A stretch of DNA of 12,541 bases, taken from Kiritimatiellota bacterium (GTDB taxonomy: Bacteria > Verrucomicrobiota > Kiritimatiellia > JAAZAB01). Under the pieces are notes generated by a model. It was not told where the DNA came from. It saw nothing but the letters and a program-made list of their open reading frames with translations, and made no database searches. Each line of letters starts with the position of its first letter. Positions within the stretch are counted from its first letter, which is position 1. The DNA is taken from assembly GCA_008636095.1 (NCBI GenBank), contig VSJD01000328.1, positions 1 to 12,541 of the forward strand, given 5' to 3'. The position numbers were made by a program, and so were the translations under genes. Below are positions 7,132 through 12,541 of the stretch, in pieces.

Positions 7132-7254
7132 GCTTCATTCATATTTTCCTCTGTTTGCGAAAGTCGCACATTACTTTTATGGCATCCGTGTTTACAATCT
7201 GCTAATTATAACTGAGCGAACTTACGCCCGGTGGTTCGGGTATCAGGCAAATCC

Positions 7255-8376
7255 ATGGACACGCTCGAAAAACTCAAAATCCTGTCCGCCGATTCGCGTT
7301 ATGATTTGGCGTGCGCCTGCGGCACAAATGACCAGGACCGCCGCAGGCGTGGCGCGGAAGGTAAATGGCTGTATCCCGTCACCCTGCCCAACGGTGGTCG
7401 TTCCGTCCTGCTCAAAACACTGTTGTCGAATGCCTGCGTAAACGACTGCAAGTACTGCCCGTTGCGCCGTGATACCAATATCCGGCGATGTGCGCTCAAC
7501 CCGGATGAAACGGCGCGGGTTTTTATGCAGTACCTCGAGCGGCGAGAAATTTTCGGGCTGTTTCTCAGTTCAGGCGTGATCGGTTCGCCGGACCGGACGA
7601 TGGAACAGTTAAACGCCGTAGCCGCCCGTCTCCGGCACAAGCATCAGTTCCGAGGCTATATTCATATAAAAATTATTCCCGGCACATCCGACGCGGCCAT
7701 CCAGGAAACCCTTTCCCTGGCAAGCGCCGTTTCGATCAATATCGAAACACCCGGCGAGGCACATTGCCGCAAGTTGTCCGGACGAAAGCATTTTCTGGAG
7801 GATATTATCCGTCCTTTGAAACTCGTGGCGCGGCTGACCGCCAAAGGGGAGTCATACGCGCGGGTCAAAACCACTACCCAATTTGTAGTGGGCGCCTCGG
7901 ATGAGAACGATGCCGAAATTGTGAATTACATGTTCGGCCTTTATGACCGCCTGCACCTGGACCGGGTTTATTTCTCCGCCTACCAGAAAGGTCTGGGCGC
8001 CTCCGACATTCCCGGGGAAACCGGCGACGTGACCAACCCAGCCGACCGCCTTCGGCGCGAGCATCGGCTTTATCAGGTTGACTTCCTAATTCGCAAATAC
8101 GGTTTCAAGGCGGAGGATATTACGTTCGACGCCCACCACAATCTGAGCTTAGACAAGGACCCCAAGGAACGCTGGGCCGAGCAGCATCCGGAATTTTACC
8201 CCGTCAAAGTAAACCGGGCAGATCGGGAGGCGCTCCTGCGCGTGCCGGGGTTGGGACCCTTGACAGTGGCACGGATAGTTAAACAGCGCCGTCAAGGACG
8301 ACTGATTCATCTGCAAGGCCTGAATCTGCGCGGAGTGCGTCTGCAAAAAGCCTTGGCACACATCAGGTTTGATTAG
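7255..8376 (+). CDS. Putative DNA modification/repair radical SAM protein with C-terminal HhH
   Basis: This encodes 373 residues from ATG 7255, chosen over an in-frame GTG at 7231 because the family begins with the LEKLKILSADSRYDLAC-type segment. The upstream Shine-Dalgarno is weak (CAGGCAA). The radical SAM cluster motif CVNDCKYC gives Cys61, Cys65 and Cys68 (CX3CX2C), which would bind a [4Fe-4S] cluster and S-adenosylmethionine. FGLFLSSGVIGSPDRTMEQL and GYIHIKIIPG are typical of the family of putative DNA modification/repair radical SAM proteins, whose genes are often paired with a uracil-DNA-glycosylase-related gene. Residues about 327-342 (LLRVPGLGPLTVARIV) form a helix-hairpin-helix DNA-binding motif. 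The protein is cytoplasmic, with substrate unknown. No glycosylase partner is adjacent: its neighbours are a secreted-protein cluster and a methyltransferase. Family assignment is confident; a nucleic-acid role is family-based inference. Confidence 0.9.
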   Translation: MDTLEKLKILSADSRYDLACACGTNDQDRRRRGAEGKWLYPVTLPNGGRSVLLKTLLSNACVNDCKYCPLRRDTNIRRCALNPDETARVFMQYLERREIFGLFLSSGVIGSPDRTMEQLNAVAARLRHKHQFRGYIHIKIIPGTSDAAIQETLSLASAVSINIETPGEAHCRKLSGRKHFLEDIIRPLKLVARLTAKGESYARVKTTTQFVVGASDENDAEIVNYMFGLYDRLHLDRVYFSAYQKGLGASDIPGETGDVTNPADRLRREHRLYQVDFLIRKYGFKAEDITFDAHHNLSLDKDPKERWAEQHPEFYPVKVNRADREALLRVPGLGPLTVARIVKQRRQGRLIHLQGLNLRGVRLQKALAHIRFD

Positions 8377-8416
8377 ACTGTCGTCAAAAAAGACAAGGTC
8401 TCACTTTCCGTCCACG

Positions 8417-8446
8417 CCGGGAACGGTTTGCCTCTCCGGTTCCCGG
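8417..8446. terminator. Stem-loop between convergent genes
   Basis: CCGGGAAC (8417-8424) pairs exactly with GTTCCCGG (8439-8446) around a 14-base loop. It lies 40 bases after the radical SAM stop and 120 bases past the end of the opposite-strand methyltransferase gene. The position suits a transcription end for the plus-strand gene, but no T-run follows on either strand, so factor-independent termination is doubtful. Confidence 0.35.
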
Positions 8447-8567
8447 GAAAATTGAGATCGGCCCTCGAAAGGTGCAAGGATTTTCCGGCAAATACGGAAT
8501 ATCAATTTTCACGGGTTGACCTTAATCCCAAACTTCCTTTAAATGATTAAGACACTACCTTGGATTT

Positions 8568-10010
8568 TTACTGACCGGACTTTAGTTTTTGGTCTGCCCG
8601 GCGCAGGATATCCTCCAGTTTGCCGATGACGGCGTCCGGCAAAGAATTCTTTGGCGGCGTTGCCAACACTGCCTTCACCTTTTTGCGAGCTTCGGAATAG
8701 ACATCCGGCTGGCCAAGTTCCAGCCACTGATCGTGGGTATTGCGGTCCAGCAGGTCCGGCATAAGGAACTCGTCGCTGTGGCAGGCAGCCAACGTGCTGG
8801 GTTCCATCAGGAAGTGGCCGCCGGGTTTGACATTGGCGACATCTTGCAGATGATTCTTGGCGTCGCATACGTCCACGCCGTCCTTCATGCGCTTGCAGAG
8901 GCGCGCGATCTCATGATCCACCACGATTTGTTCCAGAACGAGGAGCTGGCTGGTTTCGATTTCTCCGATGCCGTTGATCACGTCCACCCCGGACAACACC
9001 AGTGGAAGGGCGCTGGTCATTTTCTCGATGATGGCCTGGGGACCGGGCGACTTTGCATCGGTGAGGCATCCGGCCTGCGTATTGGGCAGGTGGTAGAACC
9101 GGGCCATTTCGCCCAGGGCACCGTTAATCAACGTGGATTCCGGCGCGCCCTCAAGGAAACCGCCTGAACGGAAGTTCATGATGCCGGCGGCGTGGCCGTA
9201 GATGATCGGCGTGCCGGGCTCGGCCATCTGAAACAGGATGAGCGCGGACAGGCTTTCCGCATTGGCGACGGCAATGTCCGAGTAAAGACTGGCCGGCCCC
9301 GTTGAGCCGCAGGCGGGCATCGGATAGGGCAGGATGGGCACATGGTAACGCGCAAGTTCGAGCGCGGCATCGCACATATCCGCATCGTGTGTGAGCGGCG
9401 GGATGGTGCAGTAGCACACGGAAAATATCTTTCGCTTCCGGATCTTATCCTCACCCCCGAGAATGGCGGCCAGCCCTTCGATCAGGTATGGAATTTCCTC
9501 CCGGCGATGTACTTCATGCTGAATGTGCTTGGACGAGTGCATCAGTGAGAGGAACGCGGTCCGGATATCGGCGGACGGAAGCGGAATATCATCCAATACA
9601 ACGTTCGGCCAGACAACGGCTCCGAGCGGCAACTCCTCAAAAATCCTGAGACTGGAGACCAGGTCGCGGGTGACGGCCGGCCGCCGTTCGCCCGACTCAA
9701 AATCAACTGCGAAGGTGGCCGCGCCGTCCAGCGTGTACCCTGTGAACGGGGACGGCATGGCGAAATCGAAAGCCGGATTGCGGGCGCCAAGCACAAAGGA
9801 GCGGGGCGCGGTCTTCAAGGCCTGATCAACCATGGCCACCGGGATATGGGCGATCATGTCGGCCTTGTTCACGCGCGCGCCGTTTTCGGCGAGTATCTTG
9901 CGGGCCTTGGCACTCATGAATTTCACGCCGACGTCAGAGAGAATCGTCAGGCTGTCTTCGTGAATCCGTTGTTTTTCCTGTTCGGAAAGAAACGCGCATG
10001 TCAGGCGCAT
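8568..10010 (-). CDS. MttB-family corrinoid methyltransferase, non-pyrrolysine type
   Basis: This encodes 480 residues starting at ATG 10010, preceded by GGAGG (10018-10022) at seven-base spacing. The full length fits the trimethylamine methyltransferase (MttB, COG5598) superfamily. Recognisable motifs are YPMPACGSTGPAS (about 229-241), AEPGTPIIYG (about 263-272), HLPNTQAGCLTDAKSPGPQA (307-326), GVDVINGIG (341-349), LLVLEQIVVDHEIAR (356-370) and GGHFLMEPSTL (397-407). The frame is uninterrupted, with no in-frame TAG, so it belongs to the non-pyrrolysine branch that includes the glycine betaine methyltransferase MtgB. Family members transfer a methyl group from a methylated amine to a cobalamin carried on a corrinoid protein, in the cytoplasm. 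The substrate here cannot be read from sequence. The divergent livK/livH-type transporter genes suggest an imported betaine- or carnitine-like compound. No corrinoid protein or reactivase gene is visible nearby. Confidence 0.9.
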   Translation of the reverse strand: MRLTCAFLSEQEKQRIHEDSLTILSDVGVKFMSAKARKILAENGARVNKADMIAHIPVAMVDQALKTAPRSFVLGARNPAFDFAMPSPFTGYTLDGAATFAVDFESGERRPAVTRDLVSSLRIFEELPLGAVVWPNVVLDDIPLPSADIRTAFLSLMHSSKHIQHEVHRREEIPYLIEGLAAILGGEDKIRKRKIFSVCYCTIPPLTHDADMCDAALELARYHVPILPYPMPACGSTGPASLYSDIAVANAESLSALILFQMAEPGTPIIYGHAAGIMNFRSGGFLEGAPESTLINGALGEMARFYHLPNTQAGCLTDAKSPGPQAIIEKMTSALPLVLSGVDVINGIGEIETSQLLVLEQIVVDHEIARLCKRMKDGVDVCDAKNHLQDVANVKPGGHFLMEPSTLAACHSDEFLMPDLLDRNTHDQWLELGQPDVYSEARKKVKAVLATPPKNSLPDAVIGKLEDILRRADQKLKSGQ

Positions 10011-10126
10011 GGCTGAACCTCCGGAAGAATTAATGCAAAGGCGCAGAGTTTCTGGGACTGTCCCACTTGTACGTTCACAGCGGTTTAAAATGTATCAGGG
10101 CGTATCCGGAATTACCAGTTGAAAGA

Positions 10127-10158
10127 GGCCCTCCTACGCGAGACCGCTACGGAGGGCC
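10127..10158. repeat. REP-like hairpin GGCCCTCC...GGAGGGCC
   Basis: GGCCCTCC (10127-10134) is exactly complementary to GGAGGGCC (10151-10158), with a 16-base loop containing CGCTAC. The GCTACGGAGG core echoes the inner part of the stem-loop at 7071-7131 (GCTACTACGGCGGAGG), suggesting a dispersed palindromic repeat family. It lies 40 bases upstream of the livK promoter's -35. Confidence 0.6.
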
Positions 10159-10197
10159 GGCGATATGAGCGGCGGGGAGAATGTCTTGATACGGTCA

Positions 10198-10225
10198 TTG
10201 ACAAACGATTCAATCTACCTATAAC
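10198..10225 (+). promoter_or_regulatory. Sigma70-type promoter for livK-livH
   Basis: TTGACA (10198-10203), a 16-base spacer and TATAAC (10220-10225) closely match the consensus. Transcription would start near 10232, giving a leader of about 125 bases before the livK ATG. Confidence 0.65.
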
Positions 10226-10256
10226 AGTAACCAAAAACCATAGGGGAGGCATCCAC

Positions 10257-10282
10257 ATTGCGCAATTAACCACAACATGTTG
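10257..10282. promoter_or_regulatory. Paired 10-bp palindromes in the livK leader
   Basis: ATTGCGCAAT (10257-10266) and CAACATGTTG (10273-10282) are perfect 10-bp palindromes with centres 16 bases apart, about 35-50 bases downstream of the predicted transcription start. They could be operator half-sites for a dimeric repressor. No regulator gene is in the window to link them to. Confidence 0.35.
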
Positions 10283-10357
10283 CGTTGAGCAAACACATGG
10301 CCCGTTGTGAAGGACTTGCTTTAAGTGAATACCCGCAAAATATACAGGAGAAACATT

Positions 10358-11506
10358 ATGAAGTTCAGTTTGGCATGTCTGGCGGCTGTCGTGCTTGCAT
10401 GGCAGGCGGGGATAGCGGCAGAAATAAAGATCGGTGTTGTCGCGGAACTGACCGGGGATATGCCCGCCGTGGGCGCCTCCTGCAAGCAGGCCGCGCTCAT
10501 GGCGGTGGATGAGGTGAACGGCGCCGGCGGTCTGAAGGTGGGTGGCGTCGCCTATACGATCGATTTGCAAATTGAGGACAACTCTGCCAAGGCCGATCAA
10601 TCGGCCCTGGTAACCCAGAAGCTGATCGCCCAGGATCGCGTGCTGGCCATCATCGGGCCGAGTGCCAGCATAGGAGCGGTGCCGGCTTCGGCCATTGCCG
10701 AAAGCGGTCGGACGGTAATGATCACGCCGTGGTCCACCAATCCCAAGACGACCAAGGACATACGCACGGGGCGTCCCAAGCGGTATGTGTTCCGGGCATG
10801 TTACACCGACGCTTTTGAGGGGCAGGTGTTGGCCATGTTCGTATTGAATCAACTTAAATTTAAACGGGCGGCGGCCCTGTATGACGTGGCTTCGGAAGCG
10901 CCGACCAGCCAGTCGGAATTGTTCCGGCGCATCTTTACCGAAAAGGGCGGCGTCATGACGGCGTTTGAAACCTATACCACGGGCGATCGCGATTTTTCGG
11001 CGCAATTGACCAAAATCATGGCATCGAACCCGGATATAATTTTCCTGCCGGCCTATTACAACGACGTGCCCCTGGTGGTAACCCAGGCCAAGCGCTTGGG
11101 CGTGAAGGCGCCCTTTCTCGGCAGCGATGCCTGGAGCAGCCCTGAATTGATCACGCTTTCACAAGGCGCGGTGGAAGGTTATTATTTTGCCAATCATTAT
11201 GCCGCCGATATTGCCACGCCCGCGGCACAAAAATTTATCCAGGCTTACAAAGCCCGTTACAACTCGCTGCCGGATGATGTGGCGGCGTTGACCTATGATG
11301 CCTTCGGCCTGCTGTTTCAGGCATTAAAACAGGTTGACCAGCCGGAACGCGAGGCCTTGCGCAATGCCCTGTCAGCAATCACCCGCTATGAAGGGGTCAC
11401 CGGGAATATGCGCTTCCAGGAAGGCTCGGGCGATCCGATCAAGAGTGCGGTCATTCTGCAAGTCAAGAACGGCCGGTTCGTCTGGTTTGCCAACGCCAAT
11501 CCGTAG
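10358..11506 (+). CDS. livK: Branched-chain amino acid-type ABC transporter substrate-binding protein
   Basis: This encodes 382 residues from ATG 10358, set by AGGAG seven bases upstream and by the signal peptide that starts there; the in-frame GTG at 10325 has no such support. The signal peptide MKFSLACLAAVVLAW ends with likely cleavage at IAA|EI (residue 21). The mature protein begins EIKIGVVAELTGDMPAVG and continues with AALMAVDEVNGAGG, IGPSASIGAVPASAIAES, GDRDFSAQLTKI, NPDIIFLPAYYND and PFLGSDAW, the usual sequence of type I periplasmic Leu/Ile/Val-binding proteins. Members of this family bind amino acids but also amides, urea, aromatics or methylated compounds, so the ligand is not fixed. 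It would deliver ligand in the periplasm to the permease encoded 19 bases downstream. The divergent MttB-family gene suggests a methylamine-type ligand (inference). The gene symbol indicates family only. Confidence 0.92.
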   Translation: MKFSLACLAAVVLAWQAGIAAEIKIGVVAELTGDMPAVGASCKQAALMAVDEVNGAGGLKVGGVAYTIDLQIEDNSAKADQSALVTQKLIAQDRVLAIIGPSASIGAVPASAIAESGRTVMITPWSTNPKTTKDIRTGRPKRYVFRACYTDAFEGQVLAMFVLNQLKFKRAAALYDVASEAPTSQSELFRRIFTEKGGVMTAFETYTTGDRDFSAQLTKIMASNPDIIFLPAYYNDVPLVVTQAKRLGVKAPFLGSDAWSSPELITLSQGAVEGYYFANHYAADIATPAAQKFIQAYKARYNSLPDDVAALTYDAFGLLFQALKQVDQPEREALRNALSAITRYEGVTGNMRFQEGSGDPIKSAVILQVKNGRFVWFANANP

Positions 11507-11525
11507 ATGAACGAGATCCTGCGAC

Positions 11526-12401
11526 ATGGCTTATTTGTTCCAGCAGATTTTGAATGCGTTGCAGTTGGGCAGCATCTACGCGCTAATTGCCCTCGGCTAC
11601 ACTATGGTCTATGGCATCATGACCATGATCAACTTCGCCCACGGCGACATATTCATGGTAGGCGCGTTTCTGTGCTTTGTGGCCGCCACGGTGCTGGGGC
11701 TGCCTTTCATTCCGGCCCTGTTGTTATCCATGACGGGATGCGCACTCCTTGGTGTGGTCATTGAACGCCTGGCCTACAAACCTTTACGCGAAGCGCCGCG
11801 AGTATCGGCCGTCATTACGGCGCTGGGTGTCGGCCTCGTGCTTGAGCACCTGACCCTGGTCTTCAGCCCATATCCGCGCCATGTGCCGGCGCTGTGGTCT
11901 TCCGCCGCATGGCATGTCGGCGGCGTGACGCTCTCGTCCCTCCAGGCGCTCATTATTGTGTTGTCTATACTGCTGATGGTGCTGTTGGATTGGCTGGTAC
12001 GCCGGACAATGCTGGGATTGGCTATACGCGCCATTTCCTGGGACCGGACCGTGGCGGCCCTCATGGGTGTCCCGGTGGATGCCGTGATCTCGCTGACTTT
12101 CGCCATCGGCGCCGCACTGGGCGGTGCGGCCGGCTTCCTATACGCGCTGGCCTATCCCGTGATTGATCCCTACATGGGCGTGATGGTTGGGTGGAAGGCA
12201 TTCATTGCCGCCGTCGTGGGCGGGATCGGCAACATTCGCGGCGCCATGCTGGGCGGATTCATCCTGGGTACCGTCGAAATCATGGTGGCGGCTTTCCTGC
12301 CATCCACTTATCGGGATTTGATCGCCTTTGCCCTGCTGTTCCTGCTCTTGATCTTGAAGCCTTACGGACTCCTCGGACAGCCTCGTCCACAGAAAGTATG
12401 A
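11526..12401 (+). CDS. livH: Branched-chain amino acid-type ABC transporter permease
   Basis: This encodes 291 residues, the normal LivH length. It begins 19 bases after the livK stop, with only a weak ribosome site (GAG in GAGATCCTGCGAC), so translation may depend on coupling. It is highly hydrophobic with about eight membrane segments. Diagnostic stretches are LQLGSIYALIALGYTMVYGIM and NFAHGDIFMVGAF at the N-terminus, ERLAYKPLREAPRVSAVITALGVG in the first third, and VVGGIGNIRGAMLGGFILGTVE followed by STYRDLIAFALLFLLLILKPYGLLG at the C-terminus. In the family, LivH pairs with LivM in the inner membrane and is powered by LivG and LivF. None of those follows here: the next 140 bases are non-coding. 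The complex must be completed by genes further on or elsewhere. Confidence 0.93.
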   Translation: MAYLFQQILNALQLGSIYALIALGYTMVYGIMTMINFAHGDIFMVGAFLCFVAATVLGLPFIPALLLSMTGCALLGVVIERLAYKPLREAPRVSAVITALGVGLVLEHLTLVFSPYPRHVPALWSSAAWHVGGVTLSSLQALIIVLSILLMVLLDWLVRRTMLGLAIRAISWDRTVAALMGVPVDAVISLTFAIGAALGGAAGFLYALAYPVIDPYMGVMVGWKAFIAAVVGGIGNIRGAMLGGFILGTVEIMVAAFLPSTYRDLIAFALLFLLLILKPYGLLGQPRPQKV

Positions 12402-12497
12402 CCTTAATTTTGCACGAACATCAGCGTTGTGGTGATTGTTTTTCAATAGTAACGGTGTGTAAACTATTTTTTGAACCACTTTCCATTTTACCCCAAA

Positions 12498-12513
12498 GCG
12501 GGACTATGCCCGC
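12498..12513. repeat. Small stem-loop downstream of livH
   Basis: GCGGG (12498-12502) pairs with CCCGC (12509-12513) around ACTATG. It is not followed by a T-run, so it is at best a weak transcription-end signal. The rest of 12402-12541 is A/T-rich with stops in all plus-strand frames. It ends in ACCACGGATTACA, a string I associate with dispersed repeats in environmental genomes. Confidence 0.3.
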
Positions 12514-12541
12514 AACCCAAAGAAATCAACCACGGATTACA

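Larger units (their letters stand above)
6539..7254. other. Divergent intergenic region rich in hairpins, no gene recognised
   Basis: About 715 bases lie between the minus-strand gene at 3788-6538 and the plus-strand radical SAM gene. Besides the elements listed separately, a 6-bp hairpin (GCCTGC 6598-6603 / GCAGGC 6610-6615) lies about 60 bases upstream of the minus-strand start. A TATATT-like -10 candidate for that gene lies near 6573-6578 without a good -35. For the plus-strand gene, TTGCGA (7155-7160) and TATGGC (7178-7183) with 17-base spacing form only a mediocre promoter match. Short open frames in this stretch have no family resemblance and are not called. Confidence 0.6.
10011..10357. 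promoter_or_regulatory. Divergent regulatory region between methyltransferase and transporter genes
   Basis: These 347 bases separate two divergent starts and contain the elements listed separately. A further palindrome TGGGAC-T-GTCCCA (10053-10065) lies 43 bases upstream of the methyltransferase start and could be an operator or a REP-like sequence. No convincing promoter for the minus-strand gene was found. No gene is supported in this stretch. Confidence 0.55.

Noticed and set aside
6969..7169. 66-codon minus-strand frame across the mini-hairpins
   Set aside because: Its composition follows from the palindromes and it has no family resemblance; such frames are commonly annotated over repeat islands by mistake.
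7231..7254. GTG start for the radical SAM gene
   Set aside because: The upstream segment MVRVSGKS is not typical of the family, and there is no ribosome site before GTG.
8568..10010. Pyrrolysine-containing MttB
   Set aside because: The gene is a single uninterrupted frame of normal length ending in TAA, with no in-frame amber codon to read as pyrrolysine.
10112..11005. 297-codon minus-strand frame overlapping livK
   Set aside because: It is a shadow of the clearly homologous livK coding sequence, with histidine/arginine-rich low-quality protein and no ribosome site.

Overview
The window looks like chromosomal DNA of a free-living, Gram-negative-type bacterium of the PVC group, most likely Kiritimatiellota or a close relative. 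The basis is inference. Two large secreted proteins carry signal peptides and domain styles (FG-GAP/VCBS-like DxDGDGKxD repeats, Calx-beta, an N-terminal beta domain with a GKQIVWDAG motif) that I associate with that group. No rRNA or marker gene is present to settle it.

Left half (1-6538, all minus strand): three genes for exported proteins. In transcription order they are a 916-residue putative glycosidase-like protein with five 45-residue FG-GAP-like repeats at its C-terminus (6538-3788), an 811-residue multidomain surface or secreted protein (3387-952), and, only 13 bases further on, a Calx-beta plus FG-GAP-like repeat protein that runs off the left edge (938-<1). The last two are almost certainly co-transcribed. 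The 135-bp repeat units of the first and third genes are nearly identical at DNA level, although they lie about 3.4 kb apart with an unrelated gene between them. This points to recent duplication or gene conversion.

Middle (6539-7254): a roughly 715-base divergent intergenic region packed with secondary-structure elements. These are a perfect 23-bp inverted repeat, a two-part hairpin, a short stretch resembling the 3' half of a tRNA-Lys, four successive mini-hairpins whose stems differ in sequence yet stay paired, and a long GC-rich stem-loop. No gene is visible there. It reads as a repeat island or an uncharacterised structured RNA/mobile-element remnant. To its right lies a radical SAM protein with a C-terminal helix-hairpin-helix (7255-8376, plus), of the family described as putative DNA modification/repair radical SAM proteins.

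Right half (8568-12401): a non-pyrrolysine MttB-family (trimethylamine/glycine-betaine-type) methyltransferase on the minus strand is divergent from a branched-chain-amino-acid-type ABC transporter pair, livK-like and livH-like, on the plus strand. A good sigma70-type promoter precedes livK. The pairing suggests uptake of a methylated amine or betaine-like compound and its demethylation onto a corrinoid protein. No corrinoid protein, LivM, LivG or LivF is visible. The 140 bases after livH are non-coding, so the transporter operon appears to be split or truncated.
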